Source: Desulforapulum autotrophicum
Lineage (GTDB): Bacteria; Desulfobacterota; Desulfobacteria; Desulfobacterales; Desulfolunaceae
DNA length: 45,658 bases
Reading direction: 5' to 3'
Assembly (NCBI GenBank): GCA_020723285.1
Contig: DYJE01000037.1
Coordinates: 1-45,658, forward strand
Every line of letters begins with the position of its first letter. Position 1 is the first letter of the stretch. A program made the translations under genes and the position numbers. Below are positions 14,833-23,486 of the stretch, piece by piece. The notes under the pieces are model-generated. The model had not been told where the DNA came from. It did no database searches and saw nothing but the letters and a program-made list of their open reading frames with translations.

Positions 14833-16152
14833 TCACACAAGCCCATGGCTCAAAATCATTTTCCACGCATATCCCGCAAACGCGGAACCGAAAACAACGG
14901 GAATCATACCCCATTTAAAGCGAACAAGCCCAATAAAAAAAACCAGGGCCGCGCAAATCGCATAAACATCCACACCGCCTGTGTTCGGCATCACGACATG
15001 CTGGGTGAACATCACACAGAGATTCATAACCACGCCGACCACGGCAGCGGTAATCCCTGAAAGGGCGGCCCCTATGGTTTTGTTGTTTCGGAGCTTCTCA
15101 ATGTAAGGTGCCCCGACGAGAACCCACATAAAACAGGGAACGAATGTCACCCATGTGGTTAAAAGCCCGCCGGTCAGGCCCGCGAGAAATGGGCTCATAC
15201 CCTTTGCGTGGGTGTATGCGGCAAAAAAACCCACGAACTGGGTCACCATGATCAGAGGGCCGGGGGTGGTTTCCGCAAGTCCCAACCCGTCCATCATCTG
15301 TTCGGGAAGCATCCAGCCGTAATGACTGACGGCCTGCTGGCCGATATACGCAAGAACGGCATAAGCGCCTCCGAAGGTCACCATGGCGGCTTTGCTGAAC
15401 AGAATTCCAATGTCCATGAAAATGTCGTTCCATCCCCGGAAAAGTCCAAGAAGGATCATGGGCAAAAACCACAGGGGAACACAGACAGCGATCACTTTGA
15501 ACGTATGTTGCCATGTGGCCTGATTTTTACCTGGATTGGCCTGGCCGGATACCATCTGATGTTGAGATTTTGCTGCACCGTTTTTTGAATTGACAATGAA
15601 TTTTGAAGGAAGCAGGCGAGCCCCGACAAGACCTGAAAGCCCTGCGATCAGGATAATCAGAGGGAAAGGCAGCCCGGCAAAATAAATCCCGATAAATGAC
15701 AAAATGGCGATAAAAATGAGAGCATCGCTTTTTAACGATTTCTTGCCCATACGAATCACGGCTTCGGCCACAATGGCCGCAACGGCGGGTTTCAGCCCGT
15801 AGAACAGTGCATCAACTGCCGGAATATTTCCAAAAGCCGCATAGATATAGGACAGGACAAGAAGAATAAAAACTGCGGGCAGAACAAAGAAAACACCGGC
15901 TATAATTCCTCCGAGATGGCCGTGCAGCAGCCACCCGATGTAAACGGTCAACTGCTGGGCTTCGGGGCCTGGGAGTAGCATGCAGTAATTCAGAGCTTGC
16001 AGAAAGTGATCGTCGTCGATCCATTTCTTTTCCTCGACCAGATCCTTGTGCATGATGGCGATCTGACCGGCGGGACCGCCGAAACTGATAAAACCGAGTT
16101 TAAGCCAGTATTTGAAGGCTTCAAAAAATGTGGGTGTGTTCAACATGGTCAT
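14833..16152 (-). CDS. chrA: Chromate transporter ChrA (CHR family, two-domain)
   Basis: 439 residues, a long-chain CHR protein with two homologous membrane domains. The N-terminal half has FEAFKYWLKLGFISFGGPAGQIAIMHKDLV and LLPGPEAQQLTVYIGW; the C-terminal half repeats the pattern with FSKAAMVTFGGAYAVLAYI and GLAETTPGPLIMVTQFVGF. These are the family's FGGP and PGP signatures. It exports chromate across the inner membrane. It begins 22 bases after the MFS gene, and chrB-like genes lie across the divergent promoter, so it is part of a chromate resistance locus. Confidence 0.95.
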   Translation of the reverse strand: MTMLNTPTFFEAFKYWLKLGFISFGGPAGQIAIMHKDLVEEKKWIDDDHFLQALNYCMLLPGPEAQQLTVYIGWLLHGHLGGIIAGVFFVLPAVFILLVLSYIYAAFGNIPAVDALFYGLKPAVAAIVAEAVIRMGKKSLKSDALIFIAILSFIGIYFAGLPFPLIILIAGLSGLVGARLLPSKFIVNSKNGAAKSQHQMVSGQANPGKNQATWQHTFKVIAVCVPLWFLPMILLGLFRGWNDIFMDIGILFSKAAMVTFGGAYAVLAYIGQQAVSHYGWMLPEQMMDGLGLAETTPGPLIMVTQFVGFFAAYTHAKGMSPFLAGLTGGLLTTWVTFVPCFMWVLVGAPYIEKLRNNKTIGAALSGITAAVVGVVMNLCVMFTQHVVMPNTGGVDVYAICAALVFFIGLVRFKWGMIPVVFGSAFAGYAWKMILSHGLV

Positions 16153-16174
16153 TCTCCTTGATCAATAAAACCGG

Positions 16175-17464
16175 TTATGCGGCTGTTCCTCCCGCCTCTT
16201 CTGCAACTGAAAGTGTTGGGCATTCAGGCTCATCATCTTTTTCTTCCGGGGGTTTGACATGCTGAAACATAGTGTAGAGGCTGACATCGTAAATGATTTT
16301 AAGACCGCCCGCCAGAAAAAACGGAACGCTGAAAAAAATCGGATTCGAAAGAAATAGTCCGCTCAAAGTCGGTGACAAAGCCGCCCCCAACGAGCGTGCG
16401 ATGTTGGTTATCCCCGATGCCGCCGTTCGTTCATCCGGTGCCACCACGGCCATGGTGTACGACTGGCGCGTGGGAACATCCATCTGGGATATGCTGAACC
16501 GCAGCAGCAGCAAGGCGATGGCCCATCCCAGAGTCGGCATGAGCGGCACAAGGATGAGCAATATGTTCGACGGAATGTGGGTGAACACCATGGTCCTGAT
16601 AAGGCCGATCCGTGCCGCGATCCGCGTGGCCAGAAGGGCCGAAATCCCGGCAAGAATGTTTGCGCCGAAGAAGATGGAACCAAGAACTCCGGTATCCACG
16701 CCGAACCGGGTGTGGAACCAGTAGGCCATGATGCTTTGAACCACAAAGCCGCCTGCAAAGGCGTCCAGGGCGAAAAGGGCGCTGAGTCTGACGACCACCT
16801 TTTTTGAACGGTGAAGGCCGATGTACGTTTTCACCGGTTTTACCCTGTCCGGCATATTCCGCTGGGTTTCCGGAACTTCAACACGCGGGGACAAGGCGAT
16901 AAACAGGATCATCAGTATCCCGCCTGCGACGGCGTAACCTATCATGATATGCCGGTACGATTCAAAAGCGCTCATCCCGTTTTGCTGCAAAACATGGGAA
17001 AGCCAGCCGCCACCCAGAGCACCCATGGCGGTGGCGAACGATCCGGCCAGATTGTACCAGCCGAACACCGCCGTCCTTTGTTTATCGTCGATCAGCTGGG
17101 AAAGCGCCGCCTGCTCGATGGAAAGAAAGGGGCCGATTTCGTTCCCGCTGGGGCTGATGATGCCGATGATGGCGGCGAGCGTCAAAACCGCAGGGTTTCG
17201 GGTGACGGCGAAAATCACCCCCGACACCGCCATTAAAAAAGCGCCGAACACCAGCATCCGCCTTCTCCCGTAGCGATCCGCCACCGCTGTCACGCCAAAT
17301 GACAGAGCCACGTCGCCCACGAGGGTCATGGTCAGGAGAAGGCCTATCTCTGCGTCGCCCAGGCCGGTTTCCGACAAAAAAATAACCAGGACCACCGACA
17401 TGAAGCCAAAGGCGAAAAGACGCATGATCCGGGCTGTAAAAAGCAGTGTGATATTTATCCTCAT
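16175..17464 (-). CDS. Major facilitator superfamily transporter of the chromate locus
   Basis: 429 residues with about 12 hydrophobic segments. The loop motif after TM2 reads DRYGRRRMLVFGA, the MFS signature. A distinct cytoplasmic loop follows the sixth segment and the end is acidic and soluble. The substrate cannot be read. MFS genes with ChrA and ChrB are known from other chromate loci, so a role in metal or oxyanion export is likely but inferred. It lies 22 bases upstream of chrA and 112 bases downstream of the HD gene, probably in one operon. Confidence 0.88.
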   Translation of the reverse strand: MRINITLLFTARIMRLFAFGFMSVVLVIFLSETGLGDAEIGLLLTMTLVGDVALSFGVTAVADRYGRRRMLVFGAFLMAVSGVIFAVTRNPAVLTLAAIIGIISPSGNEIGPFLSIEQAALSQLIDDKQRTAVFGWYNLAGSFATAMGALGGGWLSHVLQQNGMSAFESYRHIMIGYAVAGGILMILFIALSPRVEVPETQRNMPDRVKPVKTYIGLHRSKKVVVRLSALFALDAFAGGFVVQSIMAYWFHTRFGVDTGVLGSIFFGANILAGISALLATRIAARIGLIRTMVFTHIPSNILLILVPLMPTLGWAIALLLLRFSISQMDVPTRQSYTMAVVAPDERTAASGITNIARSLGAALSPTLSGLFLSNPIFFSVPFFLAGGLKIIYDVSLYTMFQHVKPPEEKDDEPECPTLSVAEEAGGTAA

Positions 17465-17576
17465 ACGATCTGTTCCTTCTAATGACTCGACGTTCTTTTT
17501 TATTCAAAGAATCTCCATGCCCCCGGAAGGGACGCCGGAGGCAAAAACCTCATAATTAAAGGCTATGTCAAGTTTC

Positions 17577-18320
17577 TCAACCTCTATTCATCCACCCTTT
17601 TATTTCTTCATGAATAGCGACATACCGCTTTAGCGTCACCTCATTTTTCCCATATTTTTCATAGGTGGTGAGAATATCGATAAAACGGTTTTCCGCGCCG
17701 TTTTCATCGGTGTCCGGCACAATGCCGTCCGTGTAGATATCCACCATCCTGTCCGCGTAGATCACGATTTTCTCTTCAGGTGTCCGCAGGGTGTAATCCC
17801 TCACCGGCAGGCCCAGCTCAACGGCTTCCGGCTCGGTGAGACCGCCACGGATGTGCTTGAGGATAATGGCAATGATCCGTTCGTCCAGGCCGAGCTGTTC
17901 TGCCATTTGAGCGCCGATTTCCCCGTGCTGCATGCCGTATGTCCGGGCTTTTCCGAAATCATGGTAAATGGCCCCTAAAACGATCAGTTTCCGGTCGAGG
18001 GCTATGCCGATGCGGGTCGAAATCTCCAAGGCTTTCCGTGCCACTTCGATGCTGTGGGCTACCGCTTCCTCCGGACAGCCTTCGTTTTTAAGGATCTCGA
18101 TATCCTTCATGGCCAGGTCTTCCACGATATGCAGCAGAAACTCCCTCTCCCCTTCATCGCCCCAGAGATTCCTCACGTATTCCCTGTTCTCCGGAAGACG
18201 GTCCAGGTCGTGACGCTCTTTCTTGCTTTCGGGGTGGTTGTCGAGCCAGTCGTGCATGTCCTTATATTCGTTTCCTGTTCTTGTTTCACTTGTTTTGAGA
18301 TGTGTTTCAAAAGGTGGCAT
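17577..18320 (-). CDS. HD-domain metal-dependent phosphohydrolase
   Basis: 247 residues. The HD motif is complete: His89, His120-Asp121 (IYHDFGKA), His132, His156 and Asp190 (YADRMVD), with an order typical of HDIG phosphohydrolases. The first 60 residues are hydrophilic and without a clear family. It may act on a nucleotide or phosphoester; the substrate is unknown. It is the first gene after the divergent chromate promoter region and its predicted promoter carries a palindrome just downstream, so it is likely controlled with chrA. An HD protein is not a standard part of chromate loci. Confidence 0.85.
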   Translation of the reverse strand: MPPFETHLKTSETRTGNEYKDMHDWLDNHPESKKERHDLDRLPENREYVRNLWGDEGEREFLLHIVEDLAMKDIEILKNEGCPEEAVAHSIEVARKALEISTRIGIALDRKLIVLGAIYHDFGKARTYGMQHGEIGAQMAEQLGLDERIIAIILKHIRGGLTEPEAVELGLPVRDYTLRTPEEKIVIYADRMVDIYTDGIVPDTDENGAENRFIDILTTYEKYGKNEVTLKRYVAIHEEIKGWMNRG

Positions 18321-18351
18321 GATCGTTTCCTTTCACTGAGCGTTATATTAT

Positions 18352-18369
18352 ATGTAACCTTGGTTACAT
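18352..18369. promoter_or_regulatory. Palindromic operator O1 of the chromate locus
   Basis: Arms ATGTAACC and GGTTACAT with a 2-base centre, perfect. It lies between the HD gene start and a minus-strand promoter candidate (TTGACA at 18396-18401; -10 near 18373-18380). Binding here would block the HD-MFS-chrA operon. Confidence 0.75.
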
Positions 18370-18418
18370 TTAAGATAATACATGTCTTGAAAGAATGTCA
18401 AGATAAATGCCATTTTTA

Positions 18419-18467
18419 TTGAAAATATAAACGATATCATCTATATAATGATGTACCTTGAGTTACA
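18419..18467 (+). promoter_or_regulatory. Promoter of the chrB operon with operator O2
   Basis: A -35 TTGAAA (18419-18424), 17-base spacer, and -10 TATATA running into TATAAT (18442-18449). Directly downstream, 18452-18467 reads TGTACCTTGAGTTACA, matching the O1 core at 12 of 16 positions with conserved TGTA and TTACA ends. The same regulator probably binds both sites. Confidence 0.65.
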
Positions 18468-18481
18468 AAAAAGAGGATTGA

Positions 18482-18946
18482 ATGGACAACCCACAAGAAT
18501 GGCTGATGCTGGTTTACAAACTGCCCAAAGCGAAAACGTCCGCCGGGAAAGTGGCATTGTGGCGGAAATTGAAAAAGCTGGGCGTCTGCCCGGTTCAGGA
18601 TTCGGTGTGTGTCCTTCCTTTATCTGACAAGAACCGGGAGGATTTTGAATGGATCGCGGCGGAAGTCACGGAGGGAGGCGGTGACGCATCGGTGTGGATC
18701 ACCGTTTCCATGAGCCCTGACAAGGAAAAAACGGTCAGGGAATTTTTCATTGCCCAGGTGAACGATCAGTACCGGAAAATTATCACGGATATTGAAACCA
18801 TCACCGATCCGAACGAATTGAAAAAAATATGGACGTACTTTCACAGGACGAAAAATCAGGACCACCTGAAATCACCGTTGACCGTGGAAGTGAAAGCCGC
18901 CTTCGAGAAACGGCTGTATGAAATTCAAAACAGCCTTGACTTATAA
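18482..18946 (+). CDS. chrB: ChrB N-terminal domain protein, candidate chromate regulator
   Basis: 154 residues matching the N-terminal domain of ChrB (WLMLVYKLPKAKTSAGKVALWRKLKKLG, then VCVLPLSD). In typical ChrB proteins this domain, related to the PaaX regulator C-terminal region, is fused to the Chrome_Resist domain; here the two are separate genes 16 bases apart. ChrB is known to be needed for chromate induction of chrA in other bacteria. It may be the factor that binds the two palindromes upstream, but no clear DNA-binding helix can be proven by eye. Written motif is conserved; function is inference from the family. Confidence 0.85.
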   Translation: MDNPQEWLMLVYKLPKAKTSAGKVALWRKLKKLGVCPVQDSVCVLPLSDKNREDFEWIAAEVTEGGGDASVWITVSMSPDKEKTVREFFIAQVNDQYRKIITDIETITDPNELKKIWTYFHRTKNQDHLKSPLTVEVKAAFEKRLYEIQNSLDL

Positions 18947-18962
18947 GGCACTGGAGTGAAGC

Positions 18963-19379
18963 ATGAAATGGATAACCTGGGAGCGTGTCGGGATAGACCG
19001 GATGGCCTGTTCATGGCTGATCAAGAAATTCGTGGATGAAGCGGCCGAATTTACCTTCATTGAAAAAGGTGCCGATTACAAGGACATCGACGGCATCCCC
19101 TTTGACATCCCCGGCGCAGCTTTAAGCCACAAACGCGGAAAATGCACGTTCTGCACCATTCTCAAGGAATACAGCCTGAACGACAAAACCCTTGACCGCA
19201 TGGCGGAAATCGTCAACTCGGCGGACACCATCAACGATCTCCTGCCCGAGCCGGAAGCCGCTGGCCTTGATCTGGTCTGCAGGAGCATATCAAGGTTCAT
19301 GAACGACGATGCCAAGACGATTGAACAGGCTTATCTTCTTTTTGAAGCCATGTACCTCTACATGGGTGATAAAAACTAA
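18963..19379 (+). CDS. chrB: ChrB C-terminal (Chrome_Resist) domain protein
   Basis: 138 residues matching the ChrB C-terminal domain (MKWITWERVGIDRMACSWLI, FTFIEKGADY, IPFDIPGAALSHKRGKCTFC). Conserved Cys in RMACSWL and KCTFC and the His in LSHKRG may bind metal. A GGAG-like ribosome site (TGGAGTGAAGC) precedes the ATG, so it is translated as its own protein and not as a broken fusion. It probably works with the N-domain protein just upstream. Confidence 0.9.
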   Translation: MKWITWERVGIDRMACSWLIKKFVDEAAEFTFIEKGADYKDIDGIPFDIPGAALSHKRGKCTFCTILKEYSLNDKTLDRMAEIVNSADTINDLLPEPEAAGLDLVCRSISRFMNDDAKTIEQAYLLFEAMYLYMGDKN

Positions 19380-19417
19380 CTAATCAAATAAATCAGTCGT
19401 TTAATGGAGAAATTGTC

Positions 19418-19729
19418 ATGGAAAGAACCATAAAACCCTCGGAACTTGAAACAGCCATTGAAAAAAAACAGATCAAACAGATCCTCGATGTCAGGCGCAA
19501 AGCTGACTTTGAAGCTGACAATCGGACCATTCCGGGCGCTGTATGGCGTGACCCGGAAAAAGTCGATGAGTGGAGCAATGAACTCATGAATGATCAGGAA
19601 ACAGTCATATACTGTGTTCGTGGTGGTTCGGTCAGCAACAGCGTTCTCGATCACCTTTTATCGAAAAACATTAAAGCACGTTTCATCGAGGGGGGACTTG
19701 TAGCCTGGGACAACAAAGAGCATAAATAA
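19418..19729 (+). CDS. Single-domain rhodanese-like sulfurtransferase
   Basis: 103 residues, one rhodanese domain. ILDVRRKADFEADNRTIPGA and the active loop YCVRGGSVS with the catalytic Cys are present, then ARFIEGGLVAW. It would carry sulfane sulfur or act as a thiol-dependent reductase. Third gene of the chrB operon, 38 bases after the ChrB C-domain gene, with a GGAG ribosome site. Rhodaneses occur in chromate loci, but their role there is uncertain. Confidence 0.9.
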   Translation: MERTIKPSELETAIEKKQIKQILDVRRKADFEADNRTIPGAVWRDPEKVDEWSNELMNDQETVIYCVRGGSVSNSVLDHLLSKNIKARFIEGGLVAWDNKEHK

Positions 19730-19768
19730 TAATTCCAGGGGATTGGATGCCGCAGAAGCAAAAAACCC

Positions 19769-20569
19769 TCACAGTCCTTTTGCAAACTCCTCGATGGTCC
19801 TGCCCCGCAGGGCCTCGGCGATTTCGAACACGTAGTCGTAGATGTGAAGACCTTTGGACGAGGCGATGATTTCACCGTTCTCGACACCGATGGCGGCGGC
19901 GCAGTACTGTTTCATCATTTCGATGGCGGCGAGGTTCGCGGGAAAACCGCCGTAAAGATCCCAGGACCTGAAATACGGAAAGAAATGAAGTTTCCCGTCC
20001 TGGATGCGGGTGTCGATGTGCCGCAGGCACGGTGGATCGATGAGGGTCATGTCCGAGGGCTGGCCCACCTGGAGGATCATCTGGTTGTTCCGGTAGCCTT
20101 TGTTTTTGTAAGTCCAGATCATCAGTTCCATCTGGTTCAGGAAATATCCGTCCTCGGTTTTCACCAGGATTTTCCGGTCCTCCCAGACTTCACACTCCTG
20201 GATGAGGATATCTTTCATGTCCGCGTAGTGCTCCGGCAGATTCCTGACATCGCAGCGGCAGATCCGCTGGCCGTAGGTGTAGGATTCCCCTTCCTTTTCC
20301 TCGCCGGTCATCAGGTAGGGCAGGTAGTCGTCCAGATAATCGTCGGCCACGGGATTGGGAAACCCGAAAGCCGGGCTGACCTGGGGCAGCAGGGGGACCA
20401 CCGACGGGTATTTGATGTGGATGGTGATGTAGTCGAACTCCAGCCTCTTCTGCCCCTCGAAGGAGCCCCGGTCGATGGTGAAGGAACGCCCTTTTTCCAC
20501 ACATCGGTACAGGGTCTGGAACCAGGCGTCGGAAAGACTGGTGGCTTCGATGAACAGGGGTTGAAGCAT
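19769..20569 (-). CDS. thyA: Thymidylate synthase, archaeal-type branch
   Basis: About 266 residues. The C-terminal half aligns with ThyA: DPPCLRHIDTRIQDGKL (catalytic Cys as in ThyA APCH), YFRSWDLYGGFPANLA (ThyA YQRSxDxxLGxPFNIA; Arg, Ser, Asp and Asn kept, Gln changed to Phe), and GLHIYDYVFE (ThyA THLYSNH; His and Tyr kept). The N-terminal half (FIEATSLSDAWFQTLYRCVE) resembles archaeal enzymes rather than E. coli ThyA. Predicted to methylate dUMP to dTMP; the folate or pterin donor is not known. The ATG chosen has AGGAG 8 bases upstream. It lies just downstream of thpR and the DUF166-like gene. Confidence 0.85.
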   Translation of the reverse strand: MLQPLFIEATSLSDAWFQTLYRCVEKGRSFTIDRGSFEGQKRLEFDYITIHIKYPSVVPLLPQVSPAFGFPNPVADDYLDDYLPYLMTGEEKEGESYTYGQRICRCDVRNLPEHYADMKDILIQECEVWEDRKILVKTEDGYFLNQMELMIWTYKNKGYRNNQMILQVGQPSDMTLIDPPCLRHIDTRIQDGKLHFFPYFRSWDLYGGFPANLAAIEMMKQYCAAAIGVENGEIIASSKGLHIYDYVFEIAEALRGRTIEEFAKGL

Positions 20570-20605
20570 GTTTTTGTCTCCTGTGTTTAAGTGATTCACT
20601 CCGGT

Positions 20606-21190
20606 TTAAGGCGCAAGGGCGAATGACCGCAGGCACCGGTAAACCGCTCCGTGTTGTGAAAGGATGCTCTGCATCAGATCCATGGAGCAGACCTTCAGGG
20701 CGATTCCGCTGAAATCCGCCGGGATGCTCCATCGGCGCGCATCCAGTTCCCGGCAGCGGCCCAGGGTGACATGGGCTTTGAAGCGCCGCCGATCTTTTGG
20801 GAATCCGCAACCGCTGACCGCCGCATCCACCTCATCCGCCAGGCGTTCGAGATCCGCTGAAGGTGAAACACCCGCAGCGATCACCCGGGCTTTCGACCGT
20901 GACGGAATCCACATCACCGGGTTGAGGCCGATGGAAAAACATGGGCTTTCACTGGCGGTTCGAGCCAGACGATCCGTCAGACAGTTGAGGTGTTCCTCTC
21001 GGGCGTCACCGATAAATTTCAAGGTCAGATGGATGTTTTCCACTGGCGTCCAACGGATTTTACCGGCCCACGACGCCTGTTTCAAAGCGCCCAGAGCTCC
21101 TTCCATGGAAGACAGGGTTTCCCTTCCCGGCTGAATGGCCACAAACAAACGGACCGTGTGCCTATTCGTGTTTTCCGCTGTTTTCATCAT
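20606..21190 (-). CDS. thpR: RNA 2',3'-cyclic phosphodiesterase ThpR (2H family)
   Basis: About 194 residues from the preferred ATG. The two H-x-T motifs of the 2H phosphoesterases are clear: IHLTLKF and AHVTLGR. RLFVAIQPG is the family's N-terminal strand. It opens 2',3'-cyclic phosphate ends on RNA. The ATG chosen overlaps the end of the DUF166-like gene by 29 bases; a longer start about 80 bases upstream would give an odd extension. It lies between the DUF166-like and thymidylate synthase genes. Confidence 0.9.
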   Translation of the reverse strand: MMKTAENTNRHTVRLFVAIQPGRETLSSMEGALGALKQASWAGKIRWTPVENIHLTLKFIGDAREEHLNCLTDRLARTASESPCFSIGLNPVMWIPSRSKARVIAAGVSPSADLERLADEVDAAVSGCGFPKDRRRFKAHVTLGRCRELDARRWSIPADFSGIALKVCSMDLMQSILSQHGAVYRCLRSFALAP

Positions 21191-21854
21191 CGAGCTTAAG
21201 GGCTCTATCAATGGCGTTTTTAAGGGCCGACGCATGCATTTCACCGGCAAAATGAACCGGACTCTTGCCATACATCACATCCCAGCCCGCGGGATTGGCC
21301 GTGCAGAAATACTGGGTCCGAAGACCGATGTGCACCGGCGCGCCCTCGACAGGAACGCCCAGAGTCTGAAGGGCCGCTTCCCAGGTGGCTCCACAAGGCG
21401 CTCCGTGCGTGACGGTGATGGACCGGATCACCCCGTTTTCCACCTCAACCTGGAATTCCGGCCCACCGAACATCCGGCCGTATTCTCCAAGGCTTTTATG
21501 GGGAGGAAGGGCGCAGCAGACTCTGGGAGTCATGACCCATCCATCGGTGGATTTCCTGTTGGAGGCCACCACAGGGATCTTCAGTTTTTCACACAGCTTC
21601 CACAAATCGTTGGACAGATCCAGGTGCTTCAGGTAATCCAGCACCAGATCGGCATCAATGGTTTCCGGCAGGTAAACCCCGCCGTGTTCGATAAGACCGG
21701 GGAGCGGCTCGTCGATGTCGAAGGTTTCCACGATGAAACGGTTCCCCCCGTATTTGAGGATACCGCTGATTTTATTCACCCCGCTTCCTTTTTGCTGAAA
21801 AACAAGAATCCGCTGGGGCCTGTCCGCCGTATTTTCCTTGTGCATTCCAATCAT
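21162..21854 (-). CDS. DUF166-like protein
   Basis: 230 residues. RILVFQQKGSGVNKISGILK, then IDEPLPGLIE, IPVVASNRKSTDGWVMTPRV and HGAPCGATWEAA suggest a DUF166-family protein, mainly known from archaea and some anaerobes. Some archaeal members have been labelled thymidylate synthase in databases without clear proof. A conserved Cys lies in PCGAT. Function unknown. It is the first gene of a run DUF166, thpR, thyA, which gives it a possible link to nucleotide metabolism. The start is either ATG in MIGM. Confidence 0.7.
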   Translation of the reverse strand: MIGMHKENTADRPQRILVFQQKGSGVNKISGILKYGGNRFIVETFDIDEPLPGLIEHGGVYLPETIDADLVLDYLKHLDLSNDLWKLCEKLKIPVVASNRKSTDGWVMTPRVCCALPPHKSLGEYGRMFGGPEFQVEVENGVIRSITVTHGAPCGATWEAALQTLGVPVEGAPVHIGLRTQYFCTANPAGWDVMYGKSPVHFAGEMHASALKNAIDRALKLDDENSGKHE

Positions 21855-22023
21855 TCCGATGTCAGTTTGGGGATGATCACTTATTTTTTCATAAAGAATA
21901 AAAAACTCTTTTTTTTCATCCGGCTAGTCATGTATAGTGTTTCCTGTAAGAAACATTGATTTTTCTTCATAAAACCCGGCAAGCATCAAATCATAATTCG
22001 AAGAAAATTGAAAGAGCCATGGC

Positions 22024-22866
22024 ATGAACCGAAGGACATTTATTCGAACGCTCTCCGCAGGGCTGATCGGTGCAACACTCCCCAGTGGGGTCCATGCAGC
22101 CATCAAACTTTCACACCAGGTCCGGCGCAAGCCCAACATGGACGCCCACATCCGGGATTACCTGGCCAAAATCGAGCATTTCGACGCGCCCCATCCCAAC
22201 GACCTGTATCTGGACCAGAAGCGGATGCCCCTTCTCTCGTCGACGCTCAGAAGGCTTTTGAAGGTTCAGAGCACCGTGGGTCATGGTTTTTTCTCGCTGA
22301 TCAGCATCGATCAGGCCATCCACACCGCCGGGGCCTATCCCTCCATCGGGGCATTCACCCGTGAAGAGCTGGATTTTTTGGAAATGCTGTTTTACAAAGA
22401 TGGAGCACTATACGGATTTCTCGGGGAAAAACCCCTGTACAAATTCACCGCCACCATTCCGGTCAAAGACGCCATGAAAATCCCCGGCACGGGCAACTAC
22501 CTTTTCAAAGGCCAGTCCGTCCAGGTGTATGAAACCATCAAAAAAGCCATCGGACCCGAGCTGATCCTCACCTCCGGCGTCCGCAGCGTGACCAAGCAGT
22601 TCATGCTTTTTCTCAACAAAGCGGCCCAGTGCAACGGAAATCTTTCCATGGCCTCCCGGTCCCTGGCCCCTCCGGGTTACTCCTACCATGCGGTGGGCGA
22701 CTTTGACGTGGGCCAGGTGGGTTACGGAAAACGCAATTTTTCAAGGAGCTTCACTGACACACCCGTGTTCAAGGAACTGGTGGAATCGGGTTTCGCCACG
22801 TTACGCTACACCCGCACCAACAATTTCGGTGTGCGTTTCGAGCCCTGGCACATCAAGGTGGCCTGA
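22024..22866 (+). CDS. Tat-exported M15/VanY-like D-Ala-D-Ala carboxypeptidase
   Basis: 280 residues. A twin-arginine signal starts at residue 2 (NRRTFIRTL, then LIGATLPSGVHA). The zinc peptidase part has SGVRSVTKQ, GYSYHAVGDFDVG (His222 and Asp226 or 228) and FEPWHIKV (His276), the M15 metal site. Predicted to trim peptidoglycan peptides in the periplasm. It is transcribed away from the DUF166-like gene from a 170-base shared region and stands alone. Confidence 0.88.
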   Translation: MNRRTFIRTLSAGLIGATLPSGVHAAIKLSHQVRRKPNMDAHIRDYLAKIEHFDAPHPNDLYLDQKRMPLLSSTLRRLLKVQSTVGHGFFSLISIDQAIHTAGAYPSIGAFTREELDFLEMLFYKDGALYGFLGEKPLYKFTATIPVKDAMKIPGTGNYLFKGQSVQVYETIKKAIGPELILTSGVRSVTKQFMLFLNKAAQCNGNLSMASRSLAPPGYSYHAVGDFDVGQVGYGKRNFSRSFTDTPVFKELVESGFATLRYTRTNNFGVRFEPWHIKVA

Positions 22867-22875
22867 AACATTTTT

Positions 22876-23481
22876 TCAGGCACCGCCCGCGATTTCCCAA
22901 AGATAAAGAGACGCCACGGTGCCATAGGGCGAATACCGCCGCCTGTATTTTTCAAACAGCTTTTTCGTGACGGTGCGGTGCCGATATAACTGGCGCAAAG
23001 CCCGGTGAATGGCCAGGTCGTTCCAGCTGAACACGTCGGGCCTCTGCATGGAGAAAATCATCACCATTTCGGCAGTCCAGACGCCAATGCCTTTCAGCGC
23101 CGTAAGCTTTTCCAGAACCTCCCCATCGGACAGGCTGCCCAGCCCATGGACATCCAGCTCGCCGGACATCACCTGATCGGCCACACCTTTGATGTACGTG
23201 GCTTTTCGCATGGATACCCCGCAGGCCTTGACCTCTTCCACCGACGCGGAGAAAATGGACCGGGGCGTGACGCCGCCGAATTTTTGCTCCATCCGGCCCC
23301 AGATGGTGGCCCAGGCTTTCATGGAGATCTGCTGGCCCACGATGGCGTTCACCAGAGCGGCGAAAACATCGGGCATGGTCTCGCGGGAAAGAAGCCCGAT
23401 GCGGTCGATGGCCTCACCCAGGGTTTTATCCCGTGATTTCAGATAATTCACTTCCGTGTCGCCGTAGATGAAAATGGTCAT
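22876..23481 (-). CDS. DNA-3-methyladenine glycosylase, AlkA-like HhH-GPD family
   Basis: 201 residues, shorter than E. coli AlkA and lacking its N-terminal domain. ALVNAIVGQQISMKAW and the helix-hairpin-helix LKGIGVWTAEMV are typical, with the catalytic Asp in FSWNDLAIHRAL. It removes alkylated bases. It begins 5 bases after nfo on the same strand, so glycosylase and AP endonuclease are probably made together. Confidence 0.92.
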   Translation of the reverse strand: MTIFIYGDTEVNYLKSRDKTLGEAIDRIGLLSRETMPDVFAALVNAIVGQQISMKAWATIWGRMEQKFGGVTPRSIFSASVEEVKACGVSMRKATYIKGVADQVMSGELDVHGLGSLSDGEVLEKLTALKGIGVWTAEMVMIFSMQRPDVFSWNDLAIHRALRQLYRHRTVTKKLFEKYRRRYSPYGTVASLYLWEIAGGA

Positions 23482-23486
23482 GGCCG

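Noticed and set aside
18482-19379. A frameshifted single chrB gene.
   Set aside because: The first gene ends in a clean stop, a 16-base gap with a ribosome site follows, and the second begins with the conserved MKWITWERV start. Two real genes are more likely.
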